64,000 bases of DNA from Tetragonia tetragonoides (Eukaryota > Streptophyta > Magnoliopsida > Caryophyllales > Aizoaceae), in NCBI GenBank assembly GCA_038025085.1, contig CM076143.1:15299501-15363500 (forward strand), written 5' to 3'. Shown here in pieces: positions 33,901 through 44,791 of this stretch. Under the pieces are notes generated by a model that saw only the letters and a program-made list of their open reading frames with translations, was not told the DNA's origin and ran no database searches. Positions within the stretch are counted from its first letter, which is position 1, and every line of letters starts with the position of its first letter. A program made the position numbers and the translations under genes.

Positions 33901-36485
33901 TTTAAACCCTTTTCATCAGGTGTACTACATAGTATTGCTTGGGCATTGTATTAAGATGAAAGAGTCTATATGAGCTATATATATAGTATCGTATAAAACT
34001 ATATTCATCTCTAGTCCGTTGAAATCTAAATGCACTAGTGGTTTGTTTATGTATGAAATCATATTCTTGGTTGATGTAGTAGATGATGTCTGATGAGAAT
34101 TTGTTCACTTGTCTAATTCCTGACAATGTGGGTTCTGGCGTTTAGTGCTTTTCAACCTGGTTATACCAAGTATGTGCTAGAGATATTATTGCTCAGTTTA
34201 ATACTCGTAGTTTAATAGTGAGATATGCTGGTGGCTTGCAGTGGTTCTTGTTTCACTGACACATACTGTATGTTGAAGACATTGTTGTTGTTTGCTAACC
34301 TTTATGCTCTCCTGAAATGCTAGCAAGAGACCCCCTCCCCCCTTTTACTCATTCATATTATTTACAAAAGTCAGTATGTGATGTATGCTAGTATTGTTTC
34401 TTATCTTTTATTTTTTTTGAGAAGCCCAAGTTATTAGAAGTTTATTTAATTACAAGCAATGTTCCTTTTCAACAGAATATACATATCTTGTAATCATTTG
34501 TAGGGATACATAGCAGTGCATCTGCGAGGCAGGATCTTGAGAAAGTCACAGCCACCGTTTCCGCTGATTTGGTTCCAGTTATCGAAGGTGGTGCAGAAGT
34601 CTATTTTGTTTGGTTGGAACTACAAAGAGTTAGAGCTCACGATATGGCTTCAACTTTGGAATGTACTTATAGTCGGTTTTTCTTTAGATTTGATTCAGTC
34701 AAGTGTAGACGAAACGTTTAGTACTTGCTCTTTTGTAAGATGAATTTGAATGGATGATTTGGCAATCGAAATGAAATTGAATTTTTGTGTGGTTATTATC
34801 TCATTAATTTGTGTATTATATGAGTAAATAAAAGTAGCCATATTTGCGTGAAAATCAAAAGGAAAATAATAAAATAAATAAATAAATAAAATGCTTGGGT
34901 AAAGATAACGCTTATTTAGAAAAGCGTTATATGGAATTGGACAAAGATAACGCTTTTTTAGAAAAGGTGTTATCTCTGGTGTACATATACATAGCGCTTT
35001 TTCAGAAAAGCGTTATTTTTGGCTTGATATACATAGCGCTTTTTTGAAACATAGCCATCACAGGCTCTCAAAAATCCATTCTCGGGCCAATTCATAATCG
35101 AATCATTACGAGATTCCAATTTTCATAAAAATAATTGCTCATCACCTAAGAGTCAATCTCTTAGGCTACTCGCCAACATGCCAAGGTCTAAGTAGCTAAC
35201 AAACCTAACGAGCCTCAAACCAAAATAATTTGTATCAACTCATTCTCAAGTTCATACCTCAATCAATTACCCACCATGACTTAAATCACAAAGATATCCT
35301 CAATCACACTCCCATTCGGGTTTTATAACGATATATAAATAATAAGTTGGTAAGGTTTCCCAAAGTACAATATATTCTCGGGTTGCACTAACTATCACTC
35401 AAATAGTTACTATAAACTACTCTTAGTGTACTCATCTAGTCATCTCAATTAGAGTAACAAGCATCTATCTCAAAAGTATGCCCCTTTGCATTTAATCCAT
35501 CACCATATCACAATCTAGCTATAAACTCTCATCGTGTCAAACCATATCTTAATTTTATCAATTGATAATCAATAACATGTAAACAGTTAATGAACGATAA
35601 TTTCAATCATGTTCAACTATCATGCCAAACCAATCAATACACGTAAAAATAAAACAAATATCTTTAAACATGAAGGTTACACATGAATAAATACTCAAAT
35701 AACAGTATCATACGTCCCCAACCGATAAGAATGATGGTTACCTTTCGATTCAATCACCACGAATCACAAAGAACACATCTGAAATCTGAAAACAACACGC
35801 GCAATTTGAAACAAATGCTCGAACGGAGCATCAAACTAAGTCTATATCCTTTCAAATTTGGTGTACAGGCTAAGGACATACTAAAGTTAAATTCCACCAA
35901 ACGGTTTTTTTTGAACAAATAATGTGTAGGTTTTGAGATATGATAAAATAAAGTAGGCGGATCTGAATCTCGCATCAGCACTGCACTGCTTCAAGAGAAA
36001 AATTGTTTGGGGTATCAAACGATCTCTAAAAATTACTAAACTTTGCAGTCTATTTCTAGACATATATTTCTAAAACATATCCAAAATTATAGTCCAGAAG
36101 ATAAGTAGAACAGGAGAAACGGATTTTTCAATCTGACACTGTGTGCTGGACAGCTTTTATGGTTTTTGTGAGGCTTGCAAGAGAGAAAACGTGAGTGAAA
36201 TTTATGAACTTACTAGGGCACGAATGGTGAGGAAAAGAATCAGATTTTAGAGTATCAAAGGTATTTATAGAGGTTAGGAATCCTTGACCTAGTTAGAATC
36301 CTAATCCATCTAGAACACAACTCAATTAAGGAAACTATATCAAGGAAAATATCTTTTCCTTTTCAAACACCAATGAATAAGAAAATAAATATTAATAAAT
36401 ATTCTTTCCTCCAAATATGCATATTCCAAATCAGAAAATCACATTTTTGAATATAATAAATATTACAAATATTCGGGGTATTACA
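30952..36485. mobile_element. Solo LTR of a Ty3/gypsy element, itself interrupted
   Basis: Begins TGTAACACCCC and ends GGGGTATTACA, the termini of the chromovirus LTRs at 41,514 and 52,421. Internal stretches match those LTRs (CTACTCCCCCAT, then TTCATCATAGGTCCACCATT). The target repeat is GCAGC (30,947-30,951) and GCAAC (36,486-36,490), one mismatch. No gag or pol is present, so it is a solo LTR, about 2.1 kb once the insert at 31,612-35,043 is set aside. Confidence 0.85.
31612..35043. mobile_element. Mutator-like insert with subterminal AACGCTT repeats and gene-like interior
   Basis: Bordered by a perfect 10-bp direct repeat TTGAAACATA (31,602-31,611 and 35,044-35,053). Both ends carry many AACGCTT / AAGCGTT / AGCGCTTTTT motifs in both orientations. 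Inside, 31,880-32,110 resembles a plant 5' leader (CTCTCTCTCTCT, then AGGGTTT), followed by intron-like T-rich DNA. A last open stretch at 34,516-34,740 reads SASARQDLEKVTATVSADLV in one frame. No transposase. It resembles a gene-carrying non-autonomous Mutator-like element, but the source gene is not recognised. Confidence 0.65.
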
Positions 36486-36490
36486 GCAAC

Positions 36491-36557
36491 GGAGTTCACT
36501 GATGAAGCAACTGAACAACCAGAAAATGACACTCAGTTCATGAGGGAAAATGTTTAG
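36491..36557 (+). pseudogene. Mariner transposase, C-terminal tail
   Basis: Resumes after the solo LTR with EFTDEATEQPENDTQFMREN and stop TAG at 36,555. Frame and content continue from 30,951 if the LTR and one target-repeat copy are removed, which shows that the LTR interrupted the gene. Confidence 0.85.
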
Positions 36558-37610
36558 CAGTTTCAATTGAAGGGTGTGAAATTGTGGGGGTGGGGGTGGG
36601 GTGGGGGTAGTAAGTAAGAGGATAACTTTTTGGGTGTCTTAACTTATAGCATTAAGTTGCACATAGACACATTTTCTTGTTTAACAACCTTTTGATGTTC
36701 ATTTACAGAAACTTGGACATGTGAATCACTACACTTTTGAGCACATAGTATCTTGAATGTGTATATCATGTAGTGGTTCTAACACTTTGATAAACAAAAA
36801 GTGAAGTTAGTGTTGGCTTTAACTCATTAGTAGTCATTTTTTTTATGTAATTTTCAAATAAAAACTCCAACATGTTAATTCAATTGATGTGGGGCAGATT
36901 GAGATGTGTTTGTGGCACTAAAACTTAAATAAATTCATCACAAAACCAAATAATAATGATAATGTGCAGCTTCATCATTTTTCAAACCAGCCAGCATGCT
37001 CTCAATCAAACAGACATCATAGAGCATTTAAAGTCTCAGACACACTTCAAAAACATCATTGACTACAAAGAGTCCCAAAAACCTAGCATCCTAACTAATA
37101 AGGGTACCTAGGTCACAAAGGGACAATAGTCTCAGCCCCCCTAGAAGTAATTCATCATAGACCATTTAGCCTCCTACTCACAAAATTAGATGGTGGCTAA
37201 GACCAAAAAACAAATTTCTGAGCTGCCTCCAATCCAATTACATGAATGGTGGCTATACTTTACCAAGGCAACTTTGAAATCCAAATAAAAGTGATTCTCA
37301 ACTGGAAACAGACCTTACTGAACCACCAGTTTTATATCATTGCAGAAAACTAAAGACCAAATTAGTAAACTAACTTTGCAATAAACCAAACCAGAAACAC
37401 CAAACCCAACCACCAACATCAAACCAAAATCAATCCAACCACCAACACACAACCAAGTTCAACCAATCCACCAACATACAGCCAAAATCAACCAAACCAC
37501 CAACTAAAGGATACCAATTTGTCATCAAGCCAGGCAAAGGCTCAGACTGGTATAATAGGCTTCAAATTAAATTCAACCAAAACAAGAAATCATAGGCCTC
37601 CAATTATACA
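36558..37610. other. Mariner 3' region, non-coding
   Basis: Begins with a G-rich tract (GGGGGTGGGGGTGGGG, about 36,583-36,607). 37,370-37,500 is rich in ACCAACC/AACCAAACC words. No gene recognised. Confidence 0.6.
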
Positions 37611-38042
37611 TTTCAAGCCCAGCATCATCACAATGTAACCCCCAAAAAACCAGCAAAATAAACCCAGCATCATCACAATGTAAACCCACAAAAAAGCAGC
37701 AAAATAAACCCAACATCATCACAATGTAAACCCACAAAAAAACAGCAAAAAACCCCCAGTATAATCACAATGTAAATCCACAAAAAAAACAGCAAAAAAA
37801 CATCAAAAAACTACAGAAAATGACCCACTAATATAAGATAACAGGAAAATAGATTCTAACAGCATGAAAGCATATCCCAACAATGTAAACCCACAAAAAA
37901 TCCCAGCATAAACACAATGTAAACCCACAAATAAACAGCTAAAAAACCCAGCATAATAAACCACAATAAAACAACAAAAAACAAACCAAGCATAGTCACA
38001 ATGTAAACCCACCAAAAAACAGCAAAAAAACACAGCATCATC
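37611..38042. repeat. Minisatellite-like array in the mariner element
   Basis: Repeated units of about 45 bp built from ATCACAATGTAAACCCAC and AAAAACAGCAAAA, at least seven imperfect copies. Two short imperfect copies of a TGTCATCA.GCCA..AAGGCTCA..TTG segment lie just outside at about 37,520 and 38,057. Confidence 0.85.
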
Positions 38043-38342
38043 ATGTTGCTATCAATCTGTCATCAGGCCATTTAAGGCTCATATTGATAGCCCCTTAAAT
38101 TACTAACATTTTAAGATTCAACTAAGATAATAACAACAACACCATACCAACTTAGCAACATTAACAGTAAAACCAACATGATTTAACATATTAAAAATCA
38201 TTCAATAAATCACAAATCACCAAAACAACAAATTTTTCAACATAATCATATAACTTAATCAACCACAGAATAATATGGGTATAGAGAAAAGGCCCATATT
38301 GAGAGAGAGAGGGGGGGAGAGAGATAGAGAGCTCCCCTAATT

Positions 38343-38728
38343 TTTTGGCAAATCAAGGCAAACCCAAAATTGTTCTGGGATTAAGATCTTCATCATGGTA
38401 AAGTCCTTGTAGTCTTTCAGTTCGTTTTCTAAACGACCCACACCGCAATCATCATTTCCATCATCTTCCAAAGGTGGTGAGAAATTAAGATCTGGAGTTT
38501 TCAGATCCACAGGTTTGGGTTGCTCAGGGGGGTTTTTTTGGCCCCTTTTTGGCCCTTTTGATGACGGATCAAACGGCGGCTCGTCACTTCTTCTTCTTCA
38601 CGAGAGGGTCCCAACCGTGACTCATGGTATGTGTCTTCAACCACAAGAACATCTTCAACCTCAACAACCTCCTCAGGGCAAGAGCTTGGCACATAAGTGT
38701 CAAGCCATGAGTCATAATGATGATTCAT
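38343..38728 (-). pseudogene. Antisense open frame inside the mariner element, function unknown
   Basis: Reads from ATG at 38,728 (MNHHYDSWLDTYVPSS) through an acidic stretch (PEEVVEVEDVLVVED) and a basic stretch (SRRLIRHQKGQKGAKK). It ends at 38,501 after an A7-C6 homopolymer. A single-base difference there would connect to a second open frame (PPLEDDGNDD, then MMKILIPEQFWVCLDLPKN) ending in TAG near 38,343. The purine-rich, GGGTTTCA-type sequence ahead of it resembles a plant 5' leader. It could be a captured gene, a second element gene or chance. No domain is recognised. Confidence 0.35.
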
Positions 38729-38744
38729 GGAAATTTAGAGAAAT

Positions 38745-39028
38745 CAGTGAAACCCTAAGAGAGAGAAAGTGAGATCGAGATGAAAACAGTGAAACCCTAA
38801 GAGAGAGAAAGTGAGATCGACATGAAAATAGTGAGATCGAGATGAAATTAGTGAGATCGAGATGAAATTATTGATGATTGAGAGAGTTTTTGTTTGAGAT
38901 CGAGAGTGAAGATTGAGAGAGTTTTTCTTTGAGATCGAGAATGAAGTTTGAGAGAGTTTTTGTTTGAGATCGAGAGTGAAGAGTGAGAGGGATAATAGTG
39001 AGATCGAGAGAGATTGAGAGAGTTTTTG

Positions 39029-39069
<41 letters not shown>

Positions 39070-39095
39070 GAGAGTGAGAGAGAGAGAGGCTCTGT
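38745..39095. repeat. GA-rich tandem repeats
   Basis: Imperfect repeats of GAAACCCTAAGAGAGAGAAAG, GTGAGATCGAGATGAAA and TTGAGAGAGTTTTTGTTTGA, then a pure (GA)n tract around 39,032-39,066. Confidence 0.9.
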
Positions 39096-39476
39096 TCGAA
39101 TGAATGTGAATGGGGATGAAACCCTAAGAGAGATGATGAAGAACTGATGAACTGTATGAACAAACAAGAAGGGGATGAATATGTGGTAGAGAATAGTCCA
39201 GAAAGGGTGGGAGTTAATGATTGAAGAGATATTTTAGGGAGTTGGACGGTTTAATGAGGGAGTGGGTGGGTGAGGGATAAATGAGGTGATTAATGAGGGA
39301 ATGGGAGTGTGTTTTAATTAAAAAAATGTAAGGGTAAAATGGTCTTTTATGGGTAAATTATTTACCAAATTGAGAAATGGTACTCTTTGTATGAAACAGT
39401 CATTTTAGGCAAATGGGAGTGTTTGTCGGGAACGGAGGGAGTATTTGTTTTCAGAAAGATATAGATGTGGTAGGAT

Positions 39477-39620
39477 ATACTCCCTTCGTCTCAAATTAAA
39501 TTTCTCACTTGCTTTTGATTTTTTTTTTCTTTTAATGTGATACTTTGACCATCATTCCTTATAACAGTATAGAAGAAAATTTGTAAAAATATAATCAATT
39601 GAAGGAAAAAGTCTTATATG
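39477..39620. repeat. Stowaway-like MITE left end, truncated
   Basis: Begins TACTCCCTTCGTCTCAAATT, a typical terminus after TA; no right end found before the duplicated block begins. Confidence 0.5.
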
Positions 39621-40010
39621 AGACCAACTTACAATAAAATATAGTCACTATTCACGAATTTAGATGTCACTTATTATGAACAAAATCGTCTTATACAAGT
39701 ATTTGTTGATATTGAAAATCATTTTGAGCAATTTAATGAATACGTTTTCAATCAAAATTCATTGAAACTTTTTATAATTAAATTACTATTAAAGTTTACA
39801 AAACGTAACCTCAGAAAAGTGAATGAAAAGTTTAATTGGGATTGATGTAGTAGTAAACTAGATACAAAATAACTCTTTGAGAAGGTGGAGATAGGATTTT
39901 ATTATATTATCATAATCCTATTTAAAATACAAATGTATTTTTCGTACGGAAGACAGCTCTTACATTAAATCTTTCACACAAGCAATTCCTCACATTAAAG
40001 GCTAAAACAT

Positions 40011-40012
<2 letters not shown>

Positions 40013-40094
<82 letters not shown>
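40013..40094. repeat. (AT)n microsatellite
   Basis: An 82-bp pure AT dinucleotide run, strongly expanded relative to the duplicate at about 50,996. Confidence 0.97.
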
Positions 40095-40098
<4 letters not shown>

Positions 40099-40825
40099 CA
40101 CACAACCCCCCTCCCACCACTTAAAAAAGAATAAAAAGAAAAATATTTGATACCATTACAATTTTATTTTCACAAGAGTCACAAAACATAAGGAAGATGT
40201 GAGAACACACCTAATAAGGAAAACTGACAAAGTTTTGGAAATTGCAATAAATGTTAAGATATTAAATAACAATATTAGGCAAGTGATTATTTAAAGGAAG
40301 GACTGCACATACATTTAAGTATTGGAAAAAATTGGTAAGAATTCAAAACAAAGAAAAAAAAAGAATGAAGGCTTAAGATACTGTAACAAATCCTATTTTA
40401 AAATACAAATGTAGGTTTTTGTTTGGTGCTTGTAAAAGTCCAATCCAAGCCCGCTTCTTTAATTTCTGCCTATCAACTTTTAATGTGGTTTGAGTATTCA
40501 GCTATTACTCTCCGCACAACACATAAATTTTTTTTGAGATCACACCTAAATATTTGCTACCTCAATACGGAAACAAGCACATAACAAAATAAAAAGAAAA
40601 TAATCAAAAGATCATGAAACGTGATCTATGAATATAGAAGATTTTTTCCTTATACAATTACCCATATTAGTCTCGTTATTCATGTCCCTTTGATTTCTCT
40701 CCTTTACGTCCTCTCCCTTCCATTTAAAAACTAAAAAGTAAAAACGGAATATATAAAAGATCAAACTATAAGCGCAATTTTCATATTTGATAGCAACTAT
40801 AATGGGAAAGAAATATTAGAGATTA

Positions 40826-41240
40826 TGTTAGGAAATAAAATTAGTTGAGAATATTCTAAATATATATTAGAGGGTTGTCATAATATCTAAATTATTCTAG
40901 AATAATATCATATGATCTTATATATTGTTTACCATATATATGAGGCTTATACCTCTATATATATGGTCATTTATATAATTAATATAATCAAGCAATTGTG
41001 TGTGATTCATATTATTTACATATTGGAAAATTTGTTAGGAAATAAAAAAAGTTGAGAATATTCTAGATATATATTAGAAGATTGTGATAATATCTAAATT
41101 ATTCTAGAATAATATCATATGATATTATTTATTGTATTACCATATATATGAGGCTTATACCTCTATATATTTGGTCGTTTATATCATTAATATACTCAAG
41201 CAATTGTGTGTGATTCATAGTATTTACATGGTATTAGAGC
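40826..41240 (+). mobile_element. TRIM-like tandem LTR pair with primer site, left copy
   Basis: Two direct copies of a 195-bp sequence, TGTTAGGAAATAAAA...TATTTACA (40,826-41,020 and 41,033-41,228), separated by TATTGGAAAATT. The second is followed at once by TGGTATTAGAGC, one mismatch from the tRNA-iMet primer-binding sequence. This is the start of a terminal-repeat retrotransposon in miniature, with no coding capacity. Confidence 0.8.
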
Positions 41241-41246
41241 AGCTAT

Positions 41247-41508
41247 TGGGGGTGTTTGGATGTTGGCTTGTGGGGTGGTTTTGGGCAAAATTGGATGTTT
41301 GACCATTCTACATCCAATATTGGTGTTTGGATGTTAGTTTATGAAATTGACTTTTGGGTTTAGACAAGCCAACTTTTGAAAAGTCAAGGAGGTTGTCTTA
41401 TGGGTATTGGCTGGTGGCATTAATGTAGTCCAATGACATAATAGTCCAAAACTTGCAATTATTTACGTTTATGCCATCAAATTCCTCAATCATATGAATG
41501 TCCTTATT
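41247..41508. repeat. MITE left part, split by gypsy LTR (left block)
   Basis: Starts GGGGGTGTTTGGATGTTGGCTTG. In the other block the same sequence begins at about 52,155 and its inverted partner CAGCCAATTGCCAAACAAGGCC lies at about 55,373-55,394, beyond the LTR. The LTR therefore inserted inside this MITE. Confidence 0.55.
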
Positions 41509-41513
41509 AGTCA

Positions 41514-44330
41514 TGTAACACCCCAAATTTCCGTCTAATTTAAAACCATTTAAAATCACGAGTTGCAGCGGAAAAACCCTAAAAATTCGAAGTGCTACCA
41601 CCGTATTTAATGTTCAAATTAAATACAAGGCTAGAAAGAAACCAAATGTTTATATCCCAAACATACATACTAGATAATTAAATAATAACTATCTTTTCCA
41701 ACTAAACTTAAAACAATTAATCCAAATGAAATAAGAAATACTTAAACTATTAATTCTCATGCAAGAGAATTAATCTCATTACAATAATAAAAATCCCAAT
41801 ATTAAAGAAATTCCACTTAAACAATAAAAGAAAATTGTTCTTAGAAGATTTACAATCTTCTTCAGTCGCATTCCTCTAGCTCAACTACGAGCTACAAATC
41901 CTGTCAATCTACTCCCCCATATAGACGAATTCCATATAGGTTCATCATAGGTCCACCATTGAAGAGAAATGAACAACAAACACAAGTAAAATGAAAAACA
42001 ACCAATCAGTTACGCTGAGTAATTCATAACCACATAGTCCATTTAAATCTCCAAGTTAAGCCAACATGCTTAAAAAAAACGATCATGCTTTAAGAAAATA
42101 AAAGATAACATGCTTTAATTTAACGACACGCATAAACACCAAATAATAAATTCATTATTTATTATTATCCATTAGCCAAGTTCATTAGAGAGAAGAGAAT
42201 CGCATGAATGTCAGAACCAACCGCAGAAGGCTCAATAGGATCAAAAGTCCTGTGCATAATAGCAAAGAGGGATCAACCATCCCGGAATATAGATGAGTCC
42301 CGAAGTACTTCTAGATGTTCCTAAGTATGCATACCCTCTCTCAACCCTTAGGTTTACAAGAAGAACAGTTTCACAATTAAAACTTCACTTGCCCAATTGC
42401 TCATTGTATGGATACAAGCTTTAACCTAATACGTTGGGGCCATAACCAATGAAACCCACTCAACGTACCAATTGACATTGCCATTCGCTCCCTTTGGTAG
42501 ATCCATTACCAAAGAAATCTTAACTCTCAATTTATCAATTTGAAGGTGATCACATAGTCAAGTAAATCACATAATCTTGGCAATTCTCAAGTAACACGAT
42601 ATGGTTACCATTTCTGATGGCATTTTTACATGAAGGGCATCTAGGCCTCAATTCATAACCACCTAGTTCAATACCTTTAAATAGGTTCCAATAGTCAAAG
42701 TTCATTTCAACTTATTGAAGTAACGTGCTTCTAACATGGATCAACATGCTTACCAACATTATACAAAAATAGCAATACAAGCTATATTCCAATTGAACAA
42801 TTATTAACATAATTTTCATTCAATAAACATAATAAATCATGCATCTCCTCACATGAATATCAGCAAGTAGGCATTGCTACACAAAGTGAATTTCCAACAT
42901 GTAACATGCATTTACTAACATAATTCTATACGAATTATCACAAGGAAATAAATATCAATTATCTCTTTTTCCAAATTACTCACAAGTCCAAATATGAATT
43001 AAGATTCCCAATTCAATACTAGACATAAATTTATGACAATGAATTGCATAATTCATCTAGACATGAATTACCTTTAGCAATAAGGCAAGTCACGACAATT
43101 TAACGTAAGCTCCTTACGTTCACGTGCGGTCAACGGGTCCTAACAAATCCACAACACACCAATAGTCAATACTTTGACTTCTAAACCTCTTTCTTAAAAT
43201 TTAAAGATGATTTAGTACCCGTAATTAAAATAATTAAGTTGATGGAATTTTCAGTTACTCATGCATGCTCAAAGTTTCCATAAATCAATTTACATATACT
43301 AAATTAGGAAACTTTCCAAAACCCTAAAACTAGTCAACAAGTCAAAACAAGCCAACGAAAACACCACCAACATCAACCACCACCGCACCACCGCCGCTGA
43401 CCACCGTCCAACCGTGCGATGTACACGGCCTGGCCGTGTTCGGCCAAACCGAAACCTCTTTTATTTTTTTTTTATTTGTTTTTTGTTAATCAATTTTAAC
43501 AAATCCAAATCTAAACTAAACCTGAATAATTAATAAATTTTCAGATTTAGTTAAACACAAGATTCCACCTTAATTCAACCTTTTGATTCAAATTCAATAA
43601 AACATTAAACTCAACCCTAATCATGATTTTAACATACAAATAGTAGAAACTAGCAAACCCTAGGCAATACATAAAATTAGGGTTTACTCATACGAACTAG
43701 GGTTTATCAAAACAATGAATTTGAATCAAGAATACACTTTTAATTAATCAAAAGGCATTAAAAACACTTATTTGAATAAAAAAAAGGTTTAAACTTGAGC
43801 AAGAGGATGAATTGTGGAAGAGTGTGGAATTTCTCTTTCTTTTTCCTCCTGTGTGTCGTGCGTGAGTTTTGTGAGAGAGAAAGACGAGTGAATTTTTTTT
43901 TTTTTTGTCTAAGTTAAGTTGATGAGTGAGGAAGTTGAGTCAAATTAGGAAACCAAATCCCTTATTCTACTCTATCCTTTTCTCCTCCAACTTTCTAAAC
44001 AAACAACCAGTCAAACCCTCCCAAAATCCACTCTTTTAGGAAAAGATTTTTCACAAAATAAAAACTGATCCTTGCCCCCATATTTTCGGCTCTTGGCCGA
44101 AAATAATGGCCTCAATTAGGCCTTAATTATTTTCGGCCAATCCGAAATTAATTAAGCCAAATTGTTTAATTTATTTTGGCTTAATTAATTTAATTAGATC
44201 CAAAGCAAATCCATACAATTAATTAGGCATTTTAATTCATGAGCCCAATTAATATTTTAAATCCAAAAATTGCATTTTTCTTTTTAAGTAATTAGTATTC
44301 TAAAAATGAATAATAATACGAGGTATTACA
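41514..44330 (-). repeat. chromovirus 3' LTR, 2.8 kb
   Basis: 2,817 bp from TGTAACACCCC (41,514) to GAGGTATTACA (44,330). AGTCA lies directly before it (41,509-41,513), the same five bases that flank both sides of the LTR at 52,421-55,236. No gene is expected inside; the sequence shows T/A-rich DNA with a CT-rich stretch near 43,830-43,900. Confidence 0.92.
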
Positions 44331-44347
44331 TCCTTACCCCCCTTAAA
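44331..44347 (-). promoter_or_regulatory. Polypurine tract next to the 3' LTR
   Basis: On the minus strand TTTTAAGGGGGGTAAGGA abuts the LTR start TGTAATACC, the usual plus-strand priming site. Confidence 0.8.
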
Positions 44348-44610
44348 AGAAGTTTCGTCCTCGAAACTTAGGATCCCCACCAAAGTGAAGCTAGTTCCAT
44401 GAGGCGAAGTTTTTCACCACACTTTCAATGTTCAACACAACAATGCAACTCGAAAGTTATTTTATTTTTTTTTATTCTTTTGCAACTTTTCCAAATAACA
44501 AAATGAGCATGATGCAATTCAATGCAATGAATTTTCCAGTCTTTAATTCTTTTCTTTTGTGTATTGTTACACCCTTCCCCCCTTAAAAAGGTTTCGACCT
44601 CGAAACAAAG
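44348..44610 (-). repeat. Second polypurine-like module upstream
   Basis: The palindromic GTTTCGAGG.CGAAAC plus TTAAGGGGGG module occurs twice, at about 44,340-44,370 and again at 44,573-44,610. The second copy is followed by TGTAACA-like bases, as if LTR-adjacent sequence had been duplicated. Confidence 0.65.
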
Positions 44611-44791
44611 GTTAAGTATCTTGATCGAACAGTTGAGGATAACGCTTGCGCATATCACCCTCAGTTTCCCAAGTCGTTTCTTCGACTTTGTGGTTAGCCC
44701 ACAACACTTTCACAAGATTGATCGTAGACGCACGAGTTTTCTTTGTTTTCTCGTCTAGGATTCTCACAGGTTTAGTTCGCTTCTCAAGGAC
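44611..44791 (-). pseudogene. chromodomain tail of the chromovirus
   Basis: Below an in-frame TGA at 44,792 the same frame continues with INLVKVLWANHKVEETTWET and DMRKRYPQLF before a TAA near 44,611. This is the chromodomain that follows integrase in chromoviruses and in the family targets insertion to chromatin. The stop separates it from integrase. Confidence 0.82.

Larger units (their letters stand above)
28414..39441 (+). mobile_element. Mariner-like element (plant MLE), interrupted
   Basis: Terminal inverted repeats CTCCCTCTGTTC...ACAAACACTCCCATTT-type at 28,414 and the matching inverted end at about 39,400-39,441, each bordered by TA. Removing the nested gypsy LTR (30,952-36,490) leaves about 5.5 kb. 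The transposase (29,405-30,951 and 36,491-36,557) has DD39D spacing but four in-frame stops and a lost catalytic aspartate. The 2.9 kb behind the transposase holds minisatellite-like sequence and a minus-strand frame. The Stowaway MITEs in the window share the CTCCCTC...TA end type. Confidence 0.88.
39620..41508. repeat. Duplicated flank, left copy
   Basis: From about 39,788 this is nearly identical over long stretches to 50,757-52,415. Its first part (39,660-39,900) is also homologous to the 5' flank of the first cysteine-rich-peptide locus (15,080-15,317 and 16,763-16,840). The left copy contains a long (AT)n run at 40,013-40,094, where the right copy has only about 12 bp. Confidence 0.85.

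Noticed and set aside
37611..38042. CRISPR-like array of 45-bp units
   Set aside because: The units are imperfect head-to-tail copies without unique spacers of fixed length, in a plant transposon; an ordinary minisatellite.
38868..39167. Ser/Leu-repeat protein on the minus strand
   Set aside because: Produced by the GA-rich tandem repeats.
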